Source of the DNA: Nitrospirota bacterium
GTDB lineage: Bacteria > Nitrospirota > Nitrospiria > Nitrospirales > UBA8639
NCBI GenBank assembly: GCA_029881175.1
Contig: JAOUNC010000015.1
Span: forward strand, 1-15,717
Direction: 5' to 3'
DNA length: 15,717 nucleotides
Below are positions 7,014-15,078 of the stretch, piece after piece; within the stretch, counting starts at the first letter, position 1; each line of letters begins with the position of its first letter. The position numbers and the translations under genes are program-made. The notes beneath the pieces are model-generated. The model saw nothing but the letters and a program-made list of their open reading frames with translations, had not been told where the DNA came from and did not search any database.

Positions 7014-7595
7014 ATGAAAAAAACTAAGCCTAGTCGTTCAGCAGGGAAGGTACTTCGAACCGTCAAGTCGTTTCAATCTCCGGCTCACCTACGGATTGTC
7101 AAAAGTCCAAGAAAAGTCTTTAAGGAATTGAAATTGTTTGCCACGGACGTTGATGGCGTACTAACAGACGCGGGGATGTATTATGGCGAGTCCGGGGAAG
7201 AATTGAAAAAATTTAATACGCGTGACGGGATGGGGATCAAGCTTTTGCAAGATGAGGGGGTGACGATCGCCATTATTACGAGGGAGCAGACGAAAATCGT
7301 CGCTCGCCGTGCAAAAAAACTGGGCATTACGGAAGTCTTCCAAGGGGCAAAGGATAAAGTGGCCGTACTGACGGATCTCTCCAGCAAGCTTGGGATCCCC
7401 TTTGAGCAGATGGCCTATATGGGTGATGACGTGAATGATGTGGGGGCGTTGGAGGTGGTGGGATATGCCGCAGCTCCGGCGGATTGTGTCGACCAAGTTC
7501 GTCAGGTAGTACATTATGTGTGCCAAAAAAAGGGAGGCGAGGGAGCTGTCCGGGAAGTCATTGATATGATTTTGGGATCAAGGCATCGGTTGTGA
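7014..7595 (+). CDS. KdsC-type HAD phosphatase (KDO-8-phosphate or related sugar-acid phosphatase)
   Basis: 193 residues, slightly longer than the usual 165-185 because of a basic N-terminal extension of about 38 residues. The HAD motifs are complete: nucleophile and acid/base D45 and D47 in DVDGVLTD, motif II Thr in IITREQ (89), Lys115 in AKDKVAVL, and the metal-binding GDDVND (137-142). There is no cap domain, as in the tetrameric KdsC family. KdsC removes phosphate from 3-deoxy-D-manno-octulosonate-8-phosphate in LPS synthesis. Related enzymes act on KDN- or sialate-9-phosphate, and the TREQT sequence at motif II differs from the more usual TGR-type KdsC, so substrate is uncertain. No kdsA or kdsB gene is adjacent; the next genes make GDP-mannose. 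GGAG lies only two bases before the ATG, so the start could be later. Confidence 0.85.
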   Translation: MKKTKPSRSAGKVLRTVKSFQSPAHLRIVKSPRKVFKELKLFATDVDGVLTDAGMYYGESGEELKKFNTRDGMGIKLLQDEGVTIAIITREQTKIVARRAKKLGITEVFQGAKDKVAVLTDLSSKLGIPFEQMAYMGDDVNDVGALEVVGYAAAPADCVDQVRQVVHYVCQKKGGEGAVREVIDMILGSRHRL

Positions 7596-7619
7596 AATTT
7601 GAGCAGTTTTTAAATTTCA
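7593..7619. repeat. AT-rich inverted repeat overlapping the phosphatase stop codon
   Basis: TGAAATTT (7593-7600, including the stop codon) and AAATTTCA (7612-7619) are perfect inverse complements around an 11-base spacer containing five T. It could be a weak bidirectional hairpin ending the phosphatase transcript, or an operator ahead of the guanylyltransferase gene. No T run follows the second arm on the plus strand. Confidence 0.4.
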
Positions 7620-7737
7620 GCCCCAAAACAACCGAAATAAATATGAGGCGTCATGTGGTGTGCGCAATGGGTAGATGATAAGCCACTATGATGAAATAGT
7701 AGGAATCATGGCATGTGGCATACAAGGGGATAAAATT

Positions 7738-9186
7738 ATGAGCAATCATGTGTATGGAGTCATTCTAGCTGGTGGAAGTGGGACTCGATTCTGGCCGTTG
7801 AGTCGAGAACGGTTTCCTAAACAATTGTTGAGAATTATCGGAGAAGGGACCTTATTGCAACAGACCTTCGAACGGCTTCTCCAGCATATTGGTGCCAAGC
7901 ATATGACGGTGGTCACAAATGATGTTCAAGCCGAGTCAATCCGGCTTCAATTGAGTAAATGGAAGGATGATCTTGTTGATAACATTATCCTTGAGCCCGA
8001 AGGTAGAAATACTGCTCCAGCCATTGCCCTCACGGCGTTACAACTGATGCATCGTGATCCTGAGGCAGTTATGGTGGTGGTTCCGGCTGATCATGTCGTG
8101 ACCGCAGCCAAAAAATTTACCAGAGCGGTGCAATTTGCGACGAAACTCGCAGAGCAAGGTCATTTGGTGACGTTTGGCATTCAACCCTCTAGACCGGAAA
8201 CCGGATATGGGTATATTCAGCCAAATAAACGCCGACGGTTACGTGCGCAAGGCGCGTTTGTGGGCTATTCCGTTGCTAGATTTGTCGAAAAGCCAGACCT
8301 CCCAACGGCTAAACGCTATTGCCGCTCGGGGAATTATTTCTGGAATAGCGGCATTTTTGTCTGGAAAGCTGCCACGATTCTTGAAGAATTCGCTCTTCAA
8401 CAACCCATATTGTCAAAACTGTTGAACAGTTTGCAGCGACAAGTTGGTACACTGGAATTTCCCGCCGCCCTTCGGAAAGCCTATGCCAAAATGCCTTCAT
8501 TGTCGATTGATCATGCCGTGATGGAACATTCTGCTCGCAGTGTGGTTGTGCCGGTCGATTTCGGTTGGTCGGATGTCGGGAGTTGGGGGAGTTTAGAGGA
8601 AGTGGCGCCTCTTGATAAAGCCGGCAATGTGCGGAATGGGAATATTATTGATATAGGCAGCCAGAACTCTGTGTTATTTGCCGACCGGCGGCTGGTTGCG
8701 ACCATTGGGCTTGATAATATGGTTGTGGTCGATACGCCTGATGCCACACTTGTTTGCCCGAAAGACCGGGCTCAAGATGTGAAAGCTATTGTGAATCTTC
8801 TCAAGCAGCAACAAGCTCCAGAACATTTGGAGCATCGAACGGTTCAACGTCCTTGGGGAGCCTATACCGTGTTAGAGGAGGGCCCGGGCTATAAAGTCAA
8901 GCGGATCGAAGTTGTCCCGGGAAAACGATTATCGTTGCAATTGCATCATCAACGTAGTGAGCATTGGGTGGTGATTACCGGGATCGCACGGGTCACTCGA
9001 GGTGAGGAAGTCTATGATTTGCAGGCTGGGATGAGCACAGGGATTCCCAAGGAAACGGCGCACCGCCTAGAAAATCCTGGGGTAGGACTGCTAGAAATTA
9101 TTGAAATTCAAAATGGCCCATATTTAGGTGAAGACGATATTGTCCGTTTGAAGGATGATTTTGGTCGCTTGCAACCCGTTGGTTAA
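7738..9186 (+). CDS. manC: Mannose-1-phosphate guanylyltransferase / mannose-6-phosphate isomerase
   Basis: 482 residues from the ATG at 7738, chosen because AAGGGGA sits seven bases upstream; an ATG at 7675 would add 21 residues unlike the family. The N-terminal nucleotidyltransferase domain shows the pyrophosphorylase signature GGSGTRFWPLSRERFPKQ (12-29), plus FVEKPD and NSGIF, which shape the sugar site. The C-terminal cupin domain (about 365-480) is the type II phosphomannose isomerase. Its probable metal ligands are Q401, H403, E408 and H442, all present in QLHHQRSEHW and ETAHRLENPG. It should convert fructose-6-P to mannose-6-P and join mannose-1-P with GTP to give GDP-mannose, in the cytoplasm. 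The mutase linking the two steps is encoded next. The first segment of the cupin motif has Gln405 where many relatives have a third His; this is not a ligand. Confidence 0.95.
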   Translation: MSNHVYGVILAGGSGTRFWPLSRERFPKQLLRIIGEGTLLQQTFERLLQHIGAKHMTVVTNDVQAESIRLQLSKWKDDLVDNIILEPEGRNTAPAIALTALQLMHRDPEAVMVVVPADHVVTAAKKFTRAVQFATKLAEQGHLVTFGIQPSRPETGYGYIQPNKRRRLRAQGAFVGYSVARFVEKPDLPTAKRYCRSGNYFWNSGIFVWKAATILEEFALQQPILSKLLNSLQRQVGTLEFPAALRKAYAKMPSLSIDHAVMEHSARSVVVPVDFGWSDVGSWGSLEEVAPLDKAGNVRNGNIIDIGSQNSVLFADRRLVATIGLDNMVVVDTPDATLVCPKDRAQDVKAIVNLLKQQQAPEHLEHRTVQRPWGAYTVLEEGPGYKVKRIEVVPGKRLSLQLHHQRSEHWVVITGIARVTRGEEVYDLQAGMSTGIPKETAHRLENPGVGLLEIIEIQNGPYLGEDDIVRLKDDFGRLQPVG

Positions 9187-9224
9187 ACCACTTGGATGAA
9201 AATAAGAAGCTGAAAGGAAGACGA

Positions 9225-10625
9225 ATGGGCATTTTTCGAGAATACGATATACGTGGGATTGTGGAAAATGACTTAACCCCCGATGTCGTTGAAAAAATTG
9301 GCCGTGCCTATGCCACATTGGCTCGTGAGCGAGGGGTCAACACGATTACCGTTGGCCGTGATGGGCGCCTCACCTCAGCAGCGCTTCGAGATCAACTCAT
9401 TGCAGGATTAACGGGAGCCGGAGTCAATGTCGTGGATCTTGGGTTGTGTGCGACACCCCTTTTGTACTTTTCTTTGTTTCATTGTGCTGTTGATGGCGGC
9501 ATTATGATTACGGGGAGTCATAATGCGGCGGAATACAATGGGTTCAAGATGTGTGTGGGAAAAGAAGCCTTGTATGGAGACAATATTCAGCGTGTACGAG
9601 AAATTTTCGATCATGAGCAATTTGCTTCTGGGAAGGGCAGGGTAGTTGAACAACCGATTATTCCCGAGTATTTGGCGTTTCTGAAGGAACAGTTTTCTGC
9701 TGTGCGGGCAGATGGCCTTCAGGTGGTGATTGATTGTGGAAATGGGGCGGCATCCCTGGTGGCCAAAGATGCTCTTGAGCAATTGGGTTGTCAGGTCACC
9801 GGGATGTATTGTGAGCTTGATGGTCATTTCCCCAACCATCATCCTGATCCGACGGTTGTGGAGAATCTGAATGACTTGATCGGCAAAGTTCGAGAAACGA
9901 AAGCCCATGTGGGTATCGGGTATGATGGCGATGCGGACAGAATTGGGGTGATTGATGAGCAAGGCGGTATTTTGTGGGGAGATCGATTACTGCTGCTGTT
10001 TGCGCGAGATGTGTTAGAGCAACATCCAGGGAGTACCTTTATTTCAGAAGTCAAAGCCTCACAAGTCTTTTATGACGATATTCCCAAACGTGGCGGGCGT
10101 GCCATCATGTGGAAGACCGGGCATTCGATTATTAAAGCAAAAATGAAAGAGGAGAAGGCCGTGTTGGCCGGGGAAATGTCCGGCCATGTGTTTTTTGCTG
10201 ATCGATACCATGGCTATGATGATGCGATTTATGCGTCCTGCCGACTGATTGAAATCCTTGTAAAACAAAGAAAGCCCCTTTCAAGTCTTCTTTCTGATGT
10301 CCCGCAAACGGTGGTGACTCCGGAAATTCGGGTGGACTGCTCTGATGATCAGAAATTTCAACTGGTTGCAGCTGTCACACAACGTCTTCAATCAATCGAA
10401 TCAACCCAAGATTTCAGTACGGCTGATTTACCTATTCGAGAGTTAATTACGATTGACGGGATTCGTGTGCGCTTTGAGCATGGCTGGGGCCTGATTCGAG
10501 CCTCGAATACCCAACCGGCCTTAGTCTTGCGGTTTGAAGCCTCGTCGCAGGCGCATTTATCTCAGATTCGTGAGTATCTCGAATCTGAGCTGGCTAAGGT
10601 GAGTCATGCTCTTTCTTCTGCTTAA
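9225..10625 (+). CDS. manB: Phosphomannomutase / phosphoglucomutase
   Basis: 467 residues from the ATG at 9225, preceded by AAAGGAAG about five bases away; a TTG at 9192 would add 11 poorly conserved residues. Domain motifs of the alpha-D-phosphohexomutase family run in order: FREYDIRG at the N-terminus, the phosphoserine loop TGSHNAAEYNGFK with Ser98, the magnesium loop DGDADR (234-239), the sugar-binding GEMSGH (316-321) and the phosphate-binding RASNTQP starting at R425. The active loop has Ala-Ala where Pro-Pro is usual after SHN; relatives vary here and catalysis should be unaffected. The enzyme interconverts mannose-6-P and mannose-1-P, the step between the two activities of the upstream protein, 38 bases away and surely in the same transcript. 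Activity on glucose phosphates is also possible. Confidence 0.93.
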   Translation: MGIFREYDIRGIVENDLTPDVVEKIGRAYATLARERGVNTITVGRDGRLTSAALRDQLIAGLTGAGVNVVDLGLCATPLLYFSLFHCAVDGGIMITGSHNAAEYNGFKMCVGKEALYGDNIQRVREIFDHEQFASGKGRVVEQPIIPEYLAFLKEQFSAVRADGLQVVIDCGNGAASLVAKDALEQLGCQVTGMYCELDGHFPNHHPDPTVVENLNDLIGKVRETKAHVGIGYDGDADRIGVIDEQGGILWGDRLLLLFARDVLEQHPGSTFISEVKASQVFYDDIPKRGGRAIMWKTGHSIIKAKMKEEKAVLAGEMSGHVFFADRYHGYDDAIYASCRLIEILVKQRKPLSSLLSDVPQTVVTPEIRVDCSDDQKFQLVAAVTQRLQSIESTQDFSTADLPIRELITIDGIRVRFEHGWGLIRASNTQPALVLRFEASSQAHLSQIREYLESELAKVSHALSSA

Positions 10626-11031
10626 GGCATGACTATCCCAATCATCTGACGCATGCCACAGCTTGATGAGGGGCTATCTTCACGAGAATGAAGCGCTCCT
10701 TTCCTTCTGCATTTTTTGCCCCACGATTTCAATTTTCCCAATCATAGGATTGCTCCTTCATTGTGAAACGCCTATAATGAGATACCTGCCGTGAGTAATG
10801 GATTTGCTACTGATGATTCTGCCACTTCAGTTATTTTTCCACTCAAGTATGCTCCAACTTTTCCCATTGAACAGAAATCGTAGATTGATCAAAAAGCCAA
10901 TAATTGAATTTGACCTGCTGCGTGAGACCTGTCATGCGTAATTTTGTGCAAATAGATAGTCAGGCCCATGTGCCACAGGCGGAAGCTTGGCTTCGGTCTG
11001 AAGTACAAACCTAAGGGAAGGAGAATCTCGT
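10626..11031. other. 406-base intergenic region between the GDP-mannose and PIN/ispDF operons
   Basis: I find no credible gene on either strand. Just after the mutase stop, GGCATG (10626-10631) and CATGCC (10652-10657) are inverse complements around a 20-base loop, too loose and without a T run to call a terminator. A small stem CAATC-ATAG-GATTG lies at 10739-10752. The promoter of the downstream operon must be here or within the preceding gene, but no convincing -35/-10 pair stands out. Confidence 0.5.
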
Positions 11032-12057
11032 ATGGTGCTACGAGCCATGTTCCTTGTCGTTGGGATGGTGTTGGGGATGTCCTTGGGGTGGAGTCTCTCG
11101 GATGGCCAAACAGACATACTTGGGATAGGTGCGGTCATTGGCGTGGTGGTGGGAGCCTCTATTCTTGCTGTTGAACAACGATTGCAGACTGTTCCCTTGT
11201 CTGTGGCCTTGTGGGGGGGCGTTGGATTGGTGCTCAGTCTTTTAATCGCCGGACTGATTGGTCTTTTGACGGGATTGGTCGGGAGTTCTCAACATTCAGT
11301 CTTCTCGCTGTTGGCTACATTGCTTATTTTTTTAGGGGTGCCCTATTGGGGCCTCAGCATGGGGATACGATTTGCCAAAGAAGGGTTGGACGGTTATGAT
11401 CAGGCTAGCGAACGCGCTGGACAGGTTGGAAAAATGAAGTTGCTGGATACGAGTGTCATTATTGATGGGCGCATAGCCGATTTATGTGAAACTGGGTTTA
11501 TTGAAGGCACATTAATCGTTCCGCATTTTATCCTTCAAGAATTACAGAATATTTCGGATTCTTCGGATGGATTAAAGCGAGCGAGGGGAAGGCGAGGGTT
11601 AGATATTCTGAATGTGCTTCAAAAAATGAGCAATATTGACGTGAAATTGGTGGAGGATGATTTTCCCCATGTGAAAGAAGTTGATACGAAATTAATCGAA
11701 TTGGGGAAACAAATGGATGCGAAAGTTCTGACGAATGATTTTAATCTGAATAAAGTGGCGGGTATTCAAGGCGTGGAAGTGTTGAATATTAATGACCTCT
11801 GTAATGCCCTCAAGCCGGTCGTCTTGCCTGGAGAAACTATTCGCGTCTTCGTGTTGAAGGAAGGCAAGGAAGTTGGGCAAGGTGTGGCCTATTTAGATGA
11901 TGGCACGATGGTGGTGGTGGATCATGCCAAGCCGTGGATTGGGAAAAATGCGGATGTCATCGTGACAAGTGTGTTGCAAACGAGTGCTGGTCGAATGATC
12001 TTTACGCGTCTCAAAGAAGAAACCGAGCGCGAGGAGTTAAGCTTGGCGCGTGTCTAA
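11032..12057 (+). CDS. Membrane-anchored PIN/TRAM-domain protein (YacL-like)
   Basis: 341 residues, starting at an ATG with AAGGAG about nine bases upstream. Four hydrophobic segments lie at roughly 3-22, 28-46, 56-83 and 88-112. A PIN nuclease-like domain spans about 135-255 with four conserved acidic positions: D139 in LLDTSVIIDGR, E170 in ILQEL, D218 in EVDTK and D236 in LTNDFNL. A C-terminal TRAM domain (about 265-325; VGQGVAYLDDGTMVVVDHA) would bind RNA. This architecture is that of the YacL family, common in Gram-positives, cyanobacteria and several other phyla, and often found next to ispD. The acidic residues suggest a metal-dependent RNase tethered at the membrane, but the target is not established. 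Its last eight bases overlap the ispD start. Confidence 0.92.
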   Translation: MVLRAMFLVVGMVLGMSLGWSLSDGQTDILGIGAVIGVVVGASILAVEQRLQTVPLSVALWGGVGLVLSLLIAGLIGLLTGLVGSSQHSVFSLLATLLIFLGVPYWGLSMGIRFAKEGLDGYDQASERAGQVGKMKLLDTSVIIDGRIADLCETGFIEGTLIVPHFILQELQNISDSSDGLKRARGRRGLDILNVLQKMSNIDVKLVEDDFPHVKEVDTKLIELGKQMDAKVLTNDFNLNKVAGIQGVEVLNINDLCNALKPVVLPGETIRVFVLKEGKEVGQGVAYLDDGTMVVVDHAKPWIGKNADVIVTSVLQTSAGRMIFTRLKEETEREELSLARV

Positions 12058-12754
12058 GTCTGTGGTGGCAGTGGTGCCTGCTGCGGGGCAAGGGACTCGC
12101 ATGGGTGGGGCCACACGCAAACAATATCTTTCCCTTGGTGGTATTCCCCTTCTCGTTCTCTCCCTCAAGGTTCTTCAACAGATTGATTCAATCCGTGAAA
12201 TAATCCTATCTGTTCCGGAATATGACAGAGACTACTGTTGGCGTGAAATCGTGAATCCCTTTGGGTTGAGGAAGGTGACGCAAATTGTGGTAGGAGGGCA
12301 ACGCCGTCAGGATTCAGTACGGAGCGGCCTCTTGGCCATTACCGATTCTCCAGATCTGGTGCTGGTGCATGATGGGGTTCGTCCCTTTATTGATGGTGCG
12401 CTTGTTGAAGCGGGTATCTCCTGTGCGGCCCAAACGGGAGCGGCGGTTGTGGCCATTCCCATTCATGATACGGTTAAGCGTGTGGATACTCAGGGTGTGA
12501 TTCGGGAGACGTTAACGAGGGAAGGGTTATGGCTCATTCAAACTCCTCAGGTTTTTCGCTATGATTGGTTGATGGAGGCCCATCAACAGGCGCAACAGGA
12601 GCATTGGGAAGTCACTGATGACGCAGCCTTAATCGAGCGAAAGGGATACCCTGTTTCCGTTGTGGAGGGGAGTTGTTTTAATATCAAGATTACACGGCCG
12701 GATGATTTGGTCTTTGGTGAAGCTATTTTGCAAAGGGTAGGGCATAATCTGTGA
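12050..12754 (+). CDS. ispD: 2-C-methyl-D-erythritol 4-phosphate cytidylyltransferase
   Basis: 234 residues from a GTG that overlaps the preceding gene by eight bases; GAGGAG lies 13 bases upstream inside that gene. IspD motifs are complete: the CTP-binding loop PAAGQGTRMG followed by Lys24 in RKQYL, VHDGVRPF, an Asp-Thr-Val-Lys block (DTVKRVD), TPQVFRYDWL, TDDAALIE, and the C-terminal KITRPDDL with the substrate-binding Lys. It transfers CMP from CTP to methylerythritol phosphate, the third step of the non-mevalonate isoprenoid pathway, in the cytoplasm. The overlap suggests translational coupling to the PIN/TRAM gene. ispF follows after 42 bases, the usual pairing. Confidence 0.96.
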   Translation: MSKSVVAVVPAAGQGTRMGGATRKQYLSLGGIPLLVLSLKVLQQIDSIREIILSVPEYDRDYCWREIVNPFGLRKVTQIVVGGQRRQDSVRSGLLAITDSPDLVLVHDGVRPFIDGALVEAGISCAAQTGAAVVAIPIHDTVKRVDTQGVIRETLTREGLWLIQTPQVFRYDWLMEAHQQAQQEHWEVTDDAALIERKGYPVSVVEGSCFNIKITRPDDLVFGEAILQRVGHNL

Positions 12755-12796
12755 TCATCAAATGTTTCTTGAAGGGCTCAATAACGGAGAGGTGAC

Positions 12797-13294
12797 ATGC
12801 ACGTCGCGAGTAACATACGAGTTGGTCAAGGATACGACATTCATCCTTTGTGCGAAGGGCGAGCCTTAGTGTTAGGTGGCATCACGATTCCTCACTCACA
12901 TGGCTTAGATGGTCATTCCGATGCCGATGCCTTGACCCATGCCGTCTGTGATGCGCTCTTGGGTGCGATGGGAGAAGGGGATCTTGGGACGCGATACCCC
13001 AGCAGCAATCCCGCATACAAAAATCTTTCGAGCCTCGTGATGTTGGAAAATGTGGTGCAAACCTTAGCTGAAAAACAATGGGGGCTCGTGAATTTGGATA
13101 CGGTCGTTTGTGCGCAGGCTCCAAAGCTCGCTCCCTATATGAAGCCCATGCAGGAAAGTCTGGCGCGAGTGCTTCAGGTGGATTGTCAGAGGGTGAACAT
13201 TAAAGTGAAAAGTGGGGAAGGGATTGGGATGATCGGTCGGGCTGAGGGTATCGCCGTGCTGGCCATGTGCTTAATTCAATCGATGAATCCTTGA
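12797..13294 (+). CDS. ispF: 2-C-methyl-D-erythritol 2,4-cyclodiphosphate synthase
   Basis: 165 residues, normal length, with GGAGAGG about four bases before the ATG. The zinc ligands D14, H16 (GYDIHP) and H48 (DALTHAVCDALLGA) are present with the spacing of the E. coli enzyme. The substrate loop DGHSDAD and the C-terminal GRAEGIAVLA block also fit. At the position of the E. coli Thr-Thr-Thr-Glu segment (132-135) this protein reads Lys138-Ser-Gly-Glu141. The Glu metal ligand and a Ser hydroxyl in place of Thr133 are kept. The motif after the metal loop is DLGTRYPSS rather than the common DIGxxFPD. It cyclises CDP-methylerythritol 2-phosphate with release of CMP, directly downstream of the IspD step apart from IspE, which is not in the window. 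Confidence 0.95.
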   Translation: MHVASNIRVGQGYDIHPLCEGRALVLGGITIPHSHGLDGHSDADALTHAVCDALLGAMGEGDLGTRYPSSNPAYKNLSSLVMLENVVQTLAEKQWGLVNLDTVVCAQAPKLAPYMKPMQESLARVLQVDCQRVNIKVKSGEGIGMIGRAEGIAVLAMCLIQSMNP

Positions 13295-13348
13295 GGGCCT
13301 GGGATGGGAAAAAAGCTGTGTCTTCTGCTTCTATGTCATGGTGAATGA

Positions 13349-13987
13349 ATGCCAAAGGTAACCCAAATTGCTCAAGACCTCCAAGCGGTCTTTGAGCGTG
13401 ATCCGGCAGCCACAAGCCGGCTGGAAGTGTTTCTCCTCTATTCGGGCTTCCATGCTCTCTTGGCGTATCGTATTGCCCATTGGCTATGGACAAACAAGGT
13501 TCCGTTTTTCCCCCGGCTCATTTCTCAAATAGCCCGTTGGATCACCGGCGTGGAAATTCATCCGGGTGCCACCATCGGACGAGGGTTTTTTATTGACCAT
13601 GGTATGGGGGTGGTCATTGGTGAAACAGCGGAAATCGGGGATTATGTGACGTTGTTCCAAGGCGTCACGTTGGGAGGAACAGGGAAGGAGCGTGGGAAGC
13701 GTCATCCTACCTTGGGGAATCATGTCGTCGTGGGAGCTGGGGCGAAAGTCTTAGGTGGAATTCGCATTGGGGATAATGTCAAGATTGGCGCCAATGCGGT
13801 AGTGTTGCGAACGGTTCCGGCGAATTCCACGGTTGTCGGAAATCCTGGAAGGATTGTGAAGTACGATGGGGAGCGTCTTCCGGAAGCCACCATGGACCAC
13901 ACCAATATTCCAGATCCCATTGCTGAACGCTTTGAAGCGATGGAGCAAGAGCTGATTGCGCTTCGCAAACGAGTTGAGCAAGCTTGA
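13349..13987 (+). CDS. cysE: Serine O-acetyltransferase, short form
   Basis: 212 residues, close to the short Bacillus-type enzyme and lacking most of the N-terminal helical domain of the 273-residue E. coli form. The left-handed beta-helix hexapeptide region (about 66-165) holds the catalytic pair in FIDHG (D83, H84) and H119 in KRHPTL. The 35-residue distance between H84 and H119 is the same as in E. coli. The cofactor-binding VTLGGTGK precedes the second His, and GNPGRIVK ends the helix. A charged helical tail (about 190-212) follows. It acetylates serine for cysteine synthesis. It sits 54 bases after ispF; the start has only a weak ribosome site (ATGGTGA). Confidence 0.94.
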   Translation: MPKVTQIAQDLQAVFERDPAATSRLEVFLLYSGFHALLAYRIAHWLWTNKVPFFPRLISQIARWITGVEIHPGATIGRGFFIDHGMGVVIGETAEIGDYVTLFQGVTLGGTGKERGKRHPTLGNHVVVGAGAKVLGGIRIGDNVKIGANAVVLRTVPANSTVVGNPGRIVKYDGERLPEATMDHTNIPDPIAERFEAMEQELIALRKRVEQA

Positions 13988-14125
13988 TCGTAATTACTTG
14001 TGTGTTGAAAAACTCCGATAGGCATATTGTCTTAGCTGTTCAACCCTTTTACACTACAGAAACGGTATTCTTCGATTTTTTAGCGGCAACTATTTGATAC
14101 AAGCTTTGTGGAAGGAGCAGGCGTC

Positions 14126-15049
14126 ATGACACCTCGAGTCAAAGAAATTTTGCGAAATTATGATGGTAATCCGCCAGGCGTCTTAATGAATCTGGCGCGG
14201 TTATTAATGAGTGGCCGGTTAGCGGGAACGGGGCGTTTAGTCATTCTTCCGGTGGATCAGGGTTTTGAGCATGGACCGGCTCGATCCTTTGCCCCAAACC
14301 CTTCAGGCTATGACCCACGTTATCATTTTCAATTAGGCATTGAGGCGGGGTGTAATGCCTACGCCGCCCCGCTAGGGTTTTTAGAGGCCGGAGCGGCCGA
14401 GTTTGCAGGCCAAATCCCACTAATTTTAAAGTTGAATAATAATGATTCCTTGCATGCCACCAAAAATCCCAATTCGGCAATTACGGGGAGCGTTCGTGAT
14501 GCGTTGCGATTAGGCTGTTGTGCTGTCGGATATACCATTTATCCCGGGTCAGCTCATAGCCAAGAGATGTATCAACATTTGCGGGAGATTGCAGAAGAAG
14601 CCAAGTCTTATGGATTGGCCGTGGTTGTCTGGTCGTACCCGCGTGGGGAAGGATTAAGTAAGGAAGGCGAAACGGGCATTGATGTGGCTGCCTATGCTGC
14701 ACAAATTGCCGCCCAACTCGGGGCACATATCATTAAAGTCAAAGTTCCGAGTGTTCATTTGGAACAAGCAGCAGCCAAGAAGGTCTATGAAGAAGAGAAA
14801 GTCTCGATTAGTACCCCAGCCGATCGTATCCGTCATGTTGTCCAAAGCGCCTTTGATGGACGTCGCATTGTCATCTTCTCAGGTGGGGCCAAGGGTGAAG
14901 ATCAAAAAATCTTTGATGAAGCCCGTGCGATTCGCGATGGCGGAGGGTTCGGGTCAATTATTGGCCGGAATTCATTCCAACGCCAAAAACCTGAGGCGTT
15001 AGCATTTCTCTCAACTGTCATGAAAATTTATTCAGGAGAATTACCGTAA
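14126..15049 (+). CDS. fbaB: Class I fructose-bisphosphate aldolase (FbaB/DhnA family)
   Basis: 307 residues from the ATG at 14126, chosen because AAGGAG lies eight bases upstream; a GTG at 14108 would overlap that ribosome site. The sequence follows E. coli FbaB block by block: NLARLLMSGRLAGTGRL, ILPVDQGFEHG, SFAPNP, GCNAYAAPLG, LKLNNND, GSVRDALRLG, then HIIKVKVP with K204 as probable Schiff-base lysine, and the C-terminal phosphate-binding FSGGAKGE and IIGRNSFQR. It is shorter than E. coli FbaB (about 350), the difference being in the segment after the lysine. It interconverts fructose-1,6-bisphosphate with the two triose phosphates. The 138-base gap before it suggests its own promoter, though I see no clear pair of boxes. 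Confidence 0.94.
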   Translation: MTPRVKEILRNYDGNPPGVLMNLARLLMSGRLAGTGRLVILPVDQGFEHGPARSFAPNPSGYDPRYHFQLGIEAGCNAYAAPLGFLEAGAAEFAGQIPLILKLNNNDSLHATKNPNSAITGSVRDALRLGCCAVGYTIYPGSAHSQEMYQHLREIAEEAKSYGLAVVVWSYPRGEGLSKEGETGIDVAAYAAQIAAQLGAHIIKVKVPSVHLEQAAAKKVYEEEKVSISTPADRIRHVVQSAFDGRRIVIFSGGAKGEDQKIFDEARAIRDGGGFGSIIGRNSFQRQKPEALAFLSTVMKIYSGELP

Positions 15050-15056
15050 CCCTTCT

Positions 15057-15078
15057 CTGGACCCTTTGTTTAGGGGTA
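15057..15078. terminator. Weak hairpin between converging genes
   Basis: CTCT-ACCC (15054-15064, with GG bulged) can pair with GGGT-AGAG (15074-15081) across the 20-base gap and the end of the dehydrogenase gene. There is no T run on either strand, so it is at most an imperfect bidirectional terminator. Confidence 0.2.

Noticed and set aside
8938..8967. Loss of a metal ligand in the isomerase half of ManC (Gln405 in place of His)
   Set aside because: The probable ligands Q401, H403, E408 and H442 are all present; the changed position is not one of them.
9408..9962. 184-residue open frame opposite the phosphomannomutase
   Set aside because: Antisense to a gene with all catalytic motifs; composition is not protein-like and there is no ribosome site.
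10626..10657. GGCATG/CATGCC inverted repeat as a terminator of manB
   Set aside because: Six pairs around a 20-base loop without a T run; GCATGC is itself a palindrome, so chance is likely.
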